6,045 nucleotides of DNA from an uncultured Collinsella sp. (lineage in GTDB: Bacteria; Actinomycetota; Coriobacteriia; Coriobacteriales; Coriobacteriaceae): NCBI GenBank assembly GCA_947003675.1, contig CAMQPJ010000088.1, positions 1 through 6,045 on the forward strand. Reading direction: 5' to 3'. The notes beneath the pieces are model-generated. The model was not told where the DNA came from, did no database searches, and saw nothing but the letters and a program-made list of their open reading frames with translations. Made by a program: the position numbers and the translations under genes. This document shows, piece after piece, positions 1 to 6,029 of the stretch. Position 1 is the stretch's first letter. Each line of letters opens with the position of its first letter.

Positions 1-1
1 C

Positions 2-877
2 AAAAAGCATGACCACCACGACCTCATGCTCGCCGGCATCTCGTCGGCCTTTGGCACCGTATTCGGTTCACCCCTCGCCGGAGCCTTCTTTGGCATGGAG
101 ATGTGCTTTATCGGCAAGATCGACTACACCGCGGGCATCTACTGCCTGGTCGCCTCGTTTACCGGCTACTTTACGTCGCTTGCCTTGGGAACCGAGTACG
201 AGGCGAATGTTATCGCCAGCGTTCCCAACATGACACCACGGACGGTCGTCATCGTAGTCATCAGCGCCATCATCTTTGGTCTCACCGCACGTCTCTTTGC
301 CTGGTCGGTTCGAACCGTCAAGAGCCTGTACGGTCGTTTTATCACCAACTATATTGCTCGCGCACTCGTGGGCGCGCTCGTAGTGCTCGCGGCCTACGCG
401 ATGCTCGACGCCTGGAAGTATGCCGGCTTTGCCACCTGGCTCTCGGGTGCCGGGTTCGCCGGTAACACGACCCTTGCCGACGCAGCCATCAAGCTCGTGG
501 TGACGGCGCTCACCCTGGGCGCCGGCTTCCAAGGAGGCGAGGTCACGCCCCTGTTTGGTATCGGTGCGGCGCTCGGCGGCTGGATCGGTTGCCTCGTCGG
601 AATCGACCCCAGCTTTCTGGCAGCGCTGGGTATGCTCGGCGTGTTCTGCGCCGGCCTCAACGTGCCCATCACCACCTGCATGATGGCCATCGATCTGTTC
701 CACGGCACGGCCGCCGGATTCTTTGTCATCGTGGCCTTTATCAGCTATCTCGTCGGCGGCCACCGCGGCGTGTACCCCGCCCAGCGCATTATCTCACCCA
801 AGCGTCGTTCGCTTATTGTGGATGAGGGCGGTACGGTAGCGGATGCTATCGAGCGCCACAACGACCTGATAGAGTAG
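2..877 (+). CDS. CLC-family chloride/anion channel or H+-coupled antiporter, 5'-truncated by the window edge
   Basis: This is the C-terminal 291 residues of an integral-membrane CLC protein, which moves halide anions across the cytoplasmic membrane. The frame is already open at base 2, and the internal ATG at 26 is not a real start. Early in the fragment, GSPLAGAFFGMEM matches the helix F-G region that follows the family's GREGP selectivity motif. That motif and its gating glutamate lie outside the window. Bases 533-550 encode GGEVTP, the helix-N counterpart of the GxFxP motif. Near the end, a Tyr in GHRGVYPAQ (codon at 773) corresponds to the anion-coordinating helix-R tyrosine. A tail of about 27 residues follows, too short for CBS domains. 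Glu in GGEVTP differs from the Ile/Phe of E. coli ClcA and may indicate a fluoride-exporting CLC-F type, which I cannot settle without the N-terminus. The lipid kinase gene follows on the same strand after 87 bp with no visible terminator. Confidence 0.9.
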   Translation, partial: KKHDHHDLMLAGISSAFGTVFGSPLAGAFFGMEMCFIGKIDYTAGIYCLVASFTGYFTSLALGTEYEANVIASVPNMTPRTVVIVVISAIIFGLTARLFAWSVRTVKSLYGRFITNYIARALVGALVVLAAYAMLDAWKYAGFATWLSGAGFAGNTTLADAAIKLVVTALTLGAGFQGGEVTPLFGIGAALGGWIGCLVGIDPSFLAALGMLGVFCAGLNVPITTCMMAIDLFHGTAAGFFVIVAFISYLVGGHRGVYPAQRIISPKRRSLIVDEGGTVADAIERHNDLIE

Positions 878-952
878 ACGTAAGTATTCGCCGTGCAGCC
901 ACAATCGGGGGCAATTCGACCTGAGCGCGACCGCACCGTCACGTCATACGCC

Positions 953-957
953 GGGAG
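953..957 (+). promoter_or_regulatory. Ribosome binding site of the lipid kinase gene
   Basis: GGGAG lies 7 nt before the ATG at 965. It supports that start over the in-frame GTG at 893, which has no comparable site and would add 24 residues that do not resemble a kinase N-terminus. Confidence 0.55.
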
Positions 958-964
958 TCGCCCC

Positions 965-1925
965 ATGCACGTAACTGATTTTGGTCGCACGCTCATCATC
1001 GCCAACCCCGCCGCCCAGTCGGGTGCGGCGCGCGAGGTCGCTGAGCGCCTGCAGCGCTTTTTGGACATGACCGCGCGCATCCCAGTTTGACTTGGTGCTG
1101 ACCGAACGCGCGGGGCATGCCAAGGAGCTTGCCGCACAGGCCCAGGGCTACCGCACGGTTATCGCACTCGGCGGCGACGGCGTGATCCACGAGGTCGTCA
1201 ATGGCTTGATGGCGCAAGAAGAGGCGGTTCGACCGGCGCTTGCCGTCCTGCCCGTAGGCTCCGGCAATGATTTTGCCCAAACACTCGGCATCGACGATTT
1301 CTCCGGCAAGGATTTTGGCGCGCTGCTCACCTGCGAGCTGCAGCATCAGGACATCGGGCGTATTCGCTCGTGGAGCCCTGCAAGCGGCAGCGGCGAGGCT
1401 GCCGCTGAGTACTACGACCAGACGCTTTCGGTCGGCATCGATGCCGCCATCGGCCTTGGCACCACCGAGCTGCGCAAAAAGACGGGCCTCGCCGGCGCTC
1501 CGCTCTACACCCTATCGGGACTTGAGCAGTTTGGCCTGCGCTACCGCAACTATCCCATGACGGTCAGCTTTGACGGTGCGCCCGCAGAGCGCGTGCGGGC
1601 GATTATTATGGCCATCCAGCTGGGGCCCACGTACGGCTCGGGCTATCGCATCTGCCCCGAAGCCGACCCCTGCGACGGCATGCTCGACGTCTGCTACGCC
1701 TGCGGCCCCGTCCCCCGTGCGGTCGCCCTGCCTATGTTTCTTTCGGCCAAGGACGGCCATCATACCAAGCTGCCGCCGGTTCGCATGCGTCGTTGCCGTC
1801 ATGCCGAGCTCACGTTCGAGGAGCCCGACTACCCCATCCAGGCCGACGGCGAGCCCATCGTCGCCTCGCGCATCGAGGTCGACGTCCTCGGCGGAGCCCT
1901 CCACGTCTGGCGCCCCACCCGCTAA
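965..1925 (+). pseudogene. Diacylglycerol kinase / YegS-BmrU-type lipid kinase, frameshifted near residue 40
   Basis: The intact family phosphorylates diacylglycerol or a related lipid with ATP at the inner face of the membrane. Reading from ATG 965 gives the nucleotide-binding N-terminus with ANPAAQSG (NPxxG motif), then stops at TGA 1088-1090. The +1 frame is open from 1071 to 1925 and carries the rest: FDLVLTERAGHA, the catalytic-loop GGDG (about residues 69-72 after correction), PVGSGND (96-102) and, near the C-terminus, DGEP (294-297). The two halves abut exactly where one protein is expected. The span of 961 bases is one base over 320 codons, so a single extra base in 1071-1087 explains it and the corrected product would be 319 residues, a normal length. 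Candidate sites are CCC (1081-1083) and TTT (1086-1088). A two-base loss in the GCGCGC run is also possible. The downstream part could start at TTG 1092 or GTG 1095, but that protein would lack the NPxxG strand. It may be a pseudogene, an assembly error or, less likely, recoding. Confidence 0.82.
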
Positions 1926-1932
1926 CCCCACC

Positions 1933-2003
1933 TAAGTTGCGGTGAAATGGGGACTGTTTATGCAGCTAAAGCCGTAAAACAGTCCCTATTTCACCGCAAC
2001 TTA
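1933..2003. repeat. Long inverted repeat (27-bp arms) in the convergent gap; possible bidirectional terminator or REP-like element
   Basis: The arms at 1933-1959 and 1977-2003 are complementary over 27 positions with one mismatch, which is a G-U wobble if transcribed from the plus strand. A 17-nt loop separates them. The element fills the gap between the stop of the lipid kinase (1925) and the stop of the GGQ gene (2012). Neither side has a T-tract, so it is not a classic intrinsic terminator. So long a stem could still stop or stabilise both converging transcripts. The right arm contains ACAGTCCCT, which is also present in the palindrome at 2418-2448. I infer a dispersed intergenic repeat, and copy number in the genome would test this. 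Confidence 0.8.
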
Positions 2004-2011
2004 TGAGGAGG

Positions 2012-2392
2012 CTATTCGTCGCTGCCTGGCTTACGACGGTTGGCCTTTTTAATCGCGTTGAAGTGCTTGTCGTTGAGCCTGCGCTGGCGCGATCGCTGTG
2101 GCACCTTGGTCTTGACGCGACGGCGCGGCGGACGGCCACGACGCTCAAGCTCTGCCCTCAGCTTACGCAAACAGCAGCTACGATTCTGAAACTGGCTGCG
2201 GCTCTCGCGCGCCGTCACGGTAATCCCCGAAGGGATATGTTTCATGCGCACCGCCGAGTCCGTCGTGTTCACGCCCTGCCCACCCGGACCCGTCGCGCGA
2301 AACACCTGTACCTCGCAATCGCGCGCCAGCTCCTCGACCGACATCTCGGCATAGCGCGCATACTCACGCCATCCCATCTTGTTCTCATCCAT
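2012..2392 (-). CDS. Small RF-1-domain (GGQ) peptidyl-tRNA hydrolase, ribosome-rescue type (ArfB / C12orf65-like)
   Basis: This 126-residue protein has the class-I release-factor catalytic motif GGQ at residues 37-39, within [18 protein letters not shown]. The typical HIPSGITV strand and RSQFQNR segment follow (about 52-71). It lacks the codon-recognition domains of RF1 and RF2, and instead ends in a very basic tail (about 84-122, rich in Arg/Lys). That arrangement is known from ArfB/YaeJ and mitochondrial C12orf65, whose tails enter the empty mRNA channel of stalled ribosomes so that GGQ can release the peptide. The ATG at 2392 is chosen because GGAGGT lies 6 nt upstream. A longer in-frame start at 2458 would translate through the terminator-like palindrome. 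The usual His or Asn after GGQ is Gly here, and the usual VNK is VNT. Upstream on the same strand is xpt, separated by a hairpin with a T-tract. Rescue function is inferred from fold and size. A decoding role like that of a full release factor is unlikely. Confidence 0.85.
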   Translation of the reverse strand: MDENKMGWREYARYAEMSVEELARDCEVQVFRATGPGGQGVNTTDSAVRMKHIPSGITVTARESRSQFQNRSCCLRKLRAELERRGRPPRRRVKTKVPQRSRQRRLNDKHFNAIKKANRRKPGSDE

Positions 2393-2398
2393 ATCAGC

Positions 2399-2404
2399 AC
2401 CTCC
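2399..2404 (-). promoter_or_regulatory. Ribosome binding site that fixes the start of the GGQ protein
   Basis: On the minus strand GGAGGT (within AGGGGAGGTG) sits 6 nt before ATG 2392. It is one of the strongest Shine-Dalgarno matches in the window and excludes the upstream in-frame ATGs as main starts. It begins only a few bases after the T-tract of the preceding hairpin. Confidence 0.75.
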
Positions 2405-2410
2405 CCTCAT

Positions 2411-2448
2411 ACAAAAAATGTGACAAAGGGACAGTCCCTTTGTCACAT
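2411..2448 (-). terminator. Perfect 15-bp palindromic hairpin plus T-tract, intrinsic terminator after xpt
   Basis: The arms at 2418-2432 and 2434-2448 are perfectly complementary around a single central base. On the minus strand the stem is followed directly by a run of Ts (2418-2413). It lies 27 nt after the xpt stop codon, so it most simply terminates xpt. With a one-base spacer the true RNA loop would open the central pairs. The ribosome binding site of the next gene begins within about 10 nt of the T-run. This hairpin may therefore also work as an attenuator of that gene. It shares the core ACAGTCCCT with the inverted repeat at 1933-2003. Confidence 0.75.
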
Positions 2449-2475
2449 CGCATACCAATCGCTTGTGTTGCGCGC

Positions 2476-3054
2476 TTAGGCGAAGGTGATCTCGCCGGTA
2501 TCGCAGTCCATATCGGCGATGCGGGCTAGGCTCTCAACGCGGAAGCCGCGCTCGCGGAGCTTATCGCCACCGCCCTGGAAGCCCTTCTCCACCGCAATGC
2601 CAATGCCGGATACCTCGGCACCTGCGGCCTCGCAGATCTTGATAAGACCCTCGAGCGCGCAGCCGTTGGCCAGGAAGTCGTCGATAATCAGGACCTTGTC
2701 GCCCTCGGACAGGAAGCGCTTGCCAACGATGACCGGGTACTCCTTCTGCTTGGTAAAGGAATAGATGGTCGTGGCATACTGCTCGCCGTCGAGGTTGATG
2801 GACTGTGCCTTCTTGGCAAAGACCACCGGCACGCCGCCAAAATGCTGGGCTGCAATGCAGGCCATACCAATGCCCGAAGCCTCGATCGTCAGGATCTTGT
2901 TGATCTCGACACCCTCGAACAGACGGGCCCACTCGGCACCCATGTGGTCGAACAGCTCAACGTCGCACTGGTGGTTGAGGAAGGCATCAACCTTAAGGAC
3001 GTTACCGGCCTTTACGATGCCGTCATGGCGAATACGATCCTCAAGCTCCTGCAT
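2476..3054 (-). CDS. xpt: Xanthine phosphoribosyltransferase
   Basis: This 192-residue cytoplasmic purine-salvage enzyme converts xanthine and PRPP to XMP and pyrophosphate. The sequence follows Bacillus subtilis Xpt closely along its whole length (194 residues there). Shared features are KVDAFLNHQ near 21-29, the TIEASGI segment (56-62), VPVVFAKK (75-82), YSFTKQ (98-103), the PRPP-binding loop [11 protein letters not shown] (121-131) and the C-terminal RVESLARI (172-179). The start at 3054 is supported by AGAAGGGG (3062-3069) 7 nt upstream. A short CGCGG/CCGCG stem (3070-3074 with 3083-3087) lies just before that site. I see no purine riboswitch in the 160 bp upstream and no strong promoter. 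The MFS gene lies upstream on the same strand with no obvious terminator between, so co-transcription is possible. A strong hairpin terminator follows the gene. No xanthine permease gene is adjacent, unlike in many Firmicutes. Confidence 0.95.
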   Translation of the reverse strand: MQELEDRIRHDGIVKAGNVLKVDAFLNHQCDVELFDHMGAEWARLFEGVEINKILTIEASGIGMACIAAQHFGGVPVVFAKKAQSINLDGEQYATTIYSFTKQKEYPVIVGKRFLSEGDKVLIIDDFLANGCALEGLIKICEAAGAEVSGIGIAVEKGFQGGGDKLRERGFRVESLARIADMDCDTGEITFA

Positions 3055-3214
3055 GGCGCAACCCCTTCTCGCGGCAACGATACCGCGCGATTAATAAACG
3101 TTGTTCGATAGTCTACCACGGACCTACCCCCGCCCGCCCCACAAGCCGCATCGCACTATAAAGCTGCAAGACCAGTAGATAGGCCCGATTCGTGGCAGAC
3201 AGCCTCCCAACACG

Positions 3215-4519
3215 CTAATGCCGGGTGCGCGTCCTCACCAAACGTACCAATGTGAGCGCAAAGCCCACGGCTGCAACGGCCATCAGCACGTAGAATACCG
3301 CGCGGAAGCCAAAGAGGAACACATCCGGACGGCCCACCACATAGCTCGTGACCGTCTTACCCATTGCCGCGCTCGTCTGTCCATACAGGATGCGCGACGC
3401 CGCCGTAATACCCAGCGCTATGCCCGCATAGCGCGCCAAGCTGCTCAAGCTGCCCGCAAAGCCAAGCGCCTCACGCGGAGCCGAACCCATATACAGCGAA
3501 TTATTGGGACTCTGGAAGATCGACGTGCCGCACGACATAAACGCGACGCAGCACACGATCATCAAGATGGAAGAGTGCTCGTCAAGCGTGCTCACCGCAA
3601 AGAGACCGCACACGTACACGCCCAGGCCAACGGCCGTGGGCGCTTCACAACCAACACGGTCGGACACCGAGCCCGAAAGCGGGCCCACAAAGGCATTCAC
3701 GACCGGCATCGCCAAAAACAACAGGCCGGAGATATCGGAGCTAAAGCCGTGGGCATCCTGAAAGTAGAACGGCAGCACAAACTCGGAGGCACCGATACCC
3801 ACGAACACGATAAGCATGCAAGCCAGGTTAATAGTGAAAGCCGAGCTCGCAAAGCAGCGACGCGCCGCCTCTGTCAACGGCATAGGGCGTTCGCCAGCCT
3901 CCGGCTTCACATGCGGCAGCGTATAGAGCCCCACGATAAACGAGATTACGCCAATGGGCAGATTGATAAGGAAGATGCTCTCCCAGGGAAAGCTCGCCAC
4001 CAGCATGCCGCCGAGCACGGGGCCACACATCATGCCGAGGGCCACAAAGGTCGCCAGAATGCCCATGGCACGGCCGCGCTCACGCGCCGGAAACGACTCG
4101 GTGATGATGCCCATATTGTTGGCCATCGCGGCGGCACAGCCAATGCCCTGCACGAAACGCGCCAAGATAAGCACCTCGAGCGAAGCCGAAAGCCCGCAAA
4201 GCAACGAGCCACCCGTAAAGACGATTACACCAAGCTGGAACACATTCACCTTGCCGCGCACATCGCCCAAGCGGCCAAACGGCAGCATGGCGACGCACGT
4301 CGCGAGCAGATACACCGAGCTCACGAGCTGAATGCGGTCGAGACCCACCCCCAGCTCCTTTTGCATCACTGGGAGCGCCACCGTCACGATGCTCGCATCC
4401 AGACACGCCATAAAGGTCATGACGAGCACGGTGAACAGAATCGCCCATTTATTCTTACCGTGGGTATCGCCCTCTAGGGCAATGTGTTCGCGGCGCAGCT
4501 GCTCGGCAGTTTTCTCCAT
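3215..4519 (-). CDS. MFS transporter, DHA2-like drug:H+ antiporter with 12 predicted helices
   Basis: This 434-residue inner-membrane transporter probably exports a drug or toxic metabolite in exchange for protons. After a hydrophilic N-terminus of about 24 residues, helix 1 contains LDASIVTVALP, the D1 signature of the DHA2 (EmrB/QacA) group. A motif-A-like GRLGDVRGK follows helix 2. RFVQGIG in helix 4 fits motif B, and GMMCGPVLGG in helix 5 fits the antiporter motif C. By eye there are six helices, a central loop of about 25 residues (around KPEAGERPMP), then six more. Typical DHA2 proteins have 14 helices and roughly 480-550 residues, so the two central helices appear to be missing. The start at 4519 is preferred over the in-frame ATG at 4546 because GAAAGGA lies 5 nt upstream. 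The substrate cannot be read from sequence. The gene lies between metY and xpt on the same strand, and a hairpin with a T-tract sits directly in front of it. Confidence 0.9.
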   Translation of the reverse strand: MEKTAEQLRREHIALEGDTHGKNKWAILFTVLVMTFMACLDASIVTVALPVMQKELGVGLDRIQLVSSVYLLATCVAMLPFGRLGDVRGKVNVFQLGVIVFTGGSLLCGLSASLEVLILARFVQGIGCAAAMANNMGIITESFPARERGRAMGILATFVALGMMCGPVLGGMLVASFPWESIFLINLPIGVISFIVGLYTLPHVKPEAGERPMPLTEAARRCFASSAFTINLACMLIVFVGIGASEFVLPFYFQDAHGFSSDISGLLFLAMPVVNAFVGPLSGSVSDRVGCEAPTAVGLGVYVCGLFAVSTLDEHSSILMIVCCVAFMSCGTSIFQSPNNSLYMGSAPREALGFAGSLSSLARYAGIALGITAASRILYGQTSAAMGKTVTSYVVGRPDVFLFGFRAVFYVLMAVAAVGFALTLVRLVRTRTRH

Positions 4520-4524
4520 GTATA

Positions 4525-4532
4525 TCCTTTCT
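4525..4532 (-). promoter_or_regulatory. Ribosome binding site that fixes the MFS start
   Basis: AGAAAGGA on the minus strand lies 5 nt before ATG 4519. The alternative in-frame ATG at 4546 would place its own ribosome binding site inside the terminator-like stem, so the downstream start is preferred. Confidence 0.6.
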
Positions 4533-4544
4533 ATCGTGCAACGC

Positions 4545-4590
4545 AAAAACGGGACCCCAATCGCCTACAAACGGACACGATCGGGGTCCC
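4545..4590 (-). terminator. 13-bp stem hairpin with T5, terminator after metY or leader attenuator of the MFS gene
   Basis: The arms GGGACCCCAATCG (4551-4563) and its partner (4578-4590) pair over 13 positions. The single imperfect position is a G-U wobble in minus-strand RNA. The loop is 14 nt. On the minus strand the stem is followed by G and then TTTTT (4549-4545). The wobble and T-tract both point to function on the minus strand. It starts about 70 nt after the metY stop, so it most simply terminates metY. The next start codon (4519) is only 25 nt beyond the T-run, so control of the MFS gene by read-through is possible. Confidence 0.8.
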
Positions 4591-4660
4591 GCCTACGGAA
4601 TCGGAACTATGAGGACGTCGTCAGCCGAAAAGCCGTCCCACGCCTCGCACGCACGCTAGC

Positions 4661-5944
4661 CTAGCACTGCTCGAGCGCCTGCTCAAGGTCGGCAATCAAA
4701 TCGGCTGTGTCCTCGAGGCCGCACGACAGGCGCACCATGTCGGCGGAGATGCCACAGGCGATGAGTTCCTCATCGTTCATCTGGCGATGCGTGGCGTTAG
4801 CAGGATGCAAGCAGCAAGTGCGGGCGTCGGCCACGTGCGTGGCGATCTGGGCGAGCTTGAGGCTCTTCATAAAGGTCTCGGCCGCCGCGCGACCACCGTT
4901 AAAGCCAAAGCTCACGACGCCGCAGGTACCGTTGGGCATGTACTTCTGAGCCAGGTCATAGTACTTGTCGCCCTCCAGGCCCGGATAGCTCACGAAGCGC
5001 ACCTTGGGATGGCTCTGCAGGAACTTGGCAACGGCCAGGCCGTTCTCGCAATGACGCGGCATACGCACGTGCAGGCTCTCGAGCGAGCTGTTCAGGAAAA
5101 ACGCCGCCTGCGGGTTCTGCATGGGACCGAGGTCGCGCATGAGCTGCGCGGTGGCCTTGGTAATGAAGGCGCCCTCGCGACCGAACTTCTCGGCATACGT
5201 CACGCCGTGGTAGCTCTCGTCAGGCGTGGTGAGACCCGGGAACTTGTCCGCATGAGCCATCCAGTCAAACTGGCCGTGGTCGACGATCACGCCGCCCAGG
5301 TAGGCAGCATGCCCATCCATGTACTTGGTGGTGGAGTGCGTAACGATGTCGGCGCCCCACTCAAAGGGACGGCACATCACGGGCGTCGGGAAGGTGTTGT
5401 CGACCATCAGCGGTACGCCGTGGTCGTGCGCGGCCTTGGCAAAGCGCTCGATATCGAGTACGGCAAGGGCGGGGTTTGCGATCGTCTCGCCAAAGACGAG
5501 CTTGGTGTTGGGCTGGAAGGCTGCCTCGAGCTCCTCATCGGTGCAGTCGGGGGCAACGAAGGTGCAGGTCAGCCCCATACGGCCCATGGTGTGGGCGAGC
5601 AAGTTGTACGTACCGCCGTAGATGGCAGAGCTTGCGACCACGTGATCGCCGGCACCGGCAACGTTAAAGATCGCGAGGAAGTTCGCAGCCATGCCCGAGC
5701 TCGTGAGCATCGCGGCAGTGCCGCCCTCCATCTCGCAGATCTTGGCGGCAACCAAATCGCACGTGGGATTCTGCAGACGGCTGTAGAAATAGCCCGACTC
5801 CTCCAGGTCAAACAGCTTGCCCATGTGCTCGGACGTGTCGTACTTCCACGTGGTGGACTGGTAGATGGGCACCTGGCGCGGCTCCGCATCTCCCGGGTGA
5901 TAGCCGCCCTGAACACATGTCGTACCGATGGTCTGCTCGCTCAT
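4661..5944 (-). CDS. metY: O-acetylhomoserine aminocarboxypropyltransferase / sulfhydrylase (PLP-dependent)
   Basis: This 427-residue cytoplasmic enzyme of the Cys/Met-metabolism PLP family would make homocysteine from O-acetyl-L-homoserine and sulfide, a direct-sulfhydrylation step of methionine synthesis. YSRLQNPT (54-61) provides the Tyr and Arg that contact the PLP phosphate of the neighbouring subunit. SSGMAA (82-87) and YGGTYN (109-114) line the cofactor. DNTFPTP (182-188) holds the Asp that pairs with the pyridine nitrogen. HSTTKYMDGH places the Schiff-base lysine at 207, and RLSCGLED (405-412) carries the carboxylate-binding Arg. The length, the long insert near 222-255 and the HPANATHRQ segment (380-388) fit MetY better than the shorter MetB/MetC types of about 380-400 residues. 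The start is supported by AAGGGAG 6 nt upstream. An unusual Cys pair (377-378) replaces the aliphatic residues usual before HPA. A promoter-like sequence lies upstream and a hairpin terminator downstream, so it may be transcribed alone or with partial read-through into the MFS gene. Confidence 0.93.
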   Translation of the reverse strand: MSEQTIGTTCVQGGYHPGDAEPRQVPIYQSTTWKYDTSEHMGKLFDLEESGYFYSRLQNPTCDLVAAKICEMEGGTAAMLTSSGMAANFLAIFNVAGAGDHVVASSAIYGGTYNLLAHTMGRMGLTCTFVAPDCTDEELEAAFQPNTKLVFGETIANPALAVLDIERFAKAAHDHGVPLMVDNTFPTPVMCRPFEWGADIVTHSTTKYMDGHAAYLGGVIVDHGQFDWMAHADKFPGLTTPDESYHGVTYAEKFGREGAFITKATAQLMRDLGPMQNPQAAFFLNSSLESLHVRMPRHCENGLAVAKFLQSHPKVRFVSYPGLEGDKYYDLAQKYMPNGTCGVVSFGFNGGRAAAETFMKSLKLAQIATHVADARTCCLHPANATHRQMNDEELIACGISADMVRLSCGLEDTADLIADLEQALEQC

Positions 5945-5982
5945 ATCTAGCTCCCTTGCCTGGGTTACGTTTCATTCGGTTC

Positions 5983-6011
5983 ACGATACAGCTACCCTGC
6001 ACCCCTCTCAA
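5983..6011 (-). promoter_or_regulatory. Candidate sigma-70-type promoter of metY
   Basis: On the minus strand TTGAGA (6006-6011; 5 of 6 to TTGACA) is separated by exactly 17 nt from TATCGT (5983-5988; 4 of 6 to TATAAT). Transcription would begin near 5976, giving a leader of about 32 nt before the ATG at 5944. That is too short for a SAM riboswitch. The prediction rests on consensus alone. Confidence 0.4.
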
Positions 6012-6029
6012 CCCATCCCCAAGGTAGGT
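6011..6029 (-). promoter_or_regulatory. Possible imperfect operator next to the metY -35 box
   Basis: The minus-strand sequence ACCTACCTTGGGGATGGGT is an imperfect dyad (ACC-CC facing GG-GGGT) touching the -35 element. A repressor or activator of sulfur amino acid genes could bind here. The symmetry is weak (about 5 of 8 positions per arm) and no known regulator is recognised. Confidence 0.2.

Noticed and set aside
68..763. 231-residue open frame on the minus strand, antisense to the CLC gene
   Set aside because: A charged low-complexity shadow of hydrophobic codons. The plus strand carries clear CLC motifs.
2393..2458. N-terminal extension of the GGQ protein from the ATG at 2458
   Set aside because: It would translate across the perfect palindrome and T-run. 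The strong GGAGGT site supports the start at 2392.
2003..2479. 158-residue plus-strand frame opposite the GGQ gene
   Set aside because: It runs through the palindromes at both ends and has no recognisable domain, while the minus strand has the GGQ signature and a strong ribosome binding site.
3055..3214. Purine riboswitch upstream of xpt
   Set aside because: The conserved core and paired flanks of the guanine riboswitch are not present on the minus strand. Only a 5-bp stem and a G-rich run are seen.
3218..4477. 419-residue open frame on the plus strand, antisense to the MFS gene
   Set aside because: It is extremely rich in His, Arg and Gln, as expected from reverse-complemented membrane-protein codons. 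No motif or ribosome binding site supports it.
4545..4660. T-box leader before the MFS gene, suggested by GGCGGGACCCCG
   Set aside because: The match to the T-box core (GGGTGGNACCGCG) is poor, and there is no room for the specifier stem between the metY stop and the hairpin.
4787..5950. 387-residue open frame on the plus strand, antisense to nearly all of metY
   Set aside because: It mirrors the metY codons in GC-rich DNA, has a composition unlike a folded protein, and no family motif. metY itself is unmistakable.
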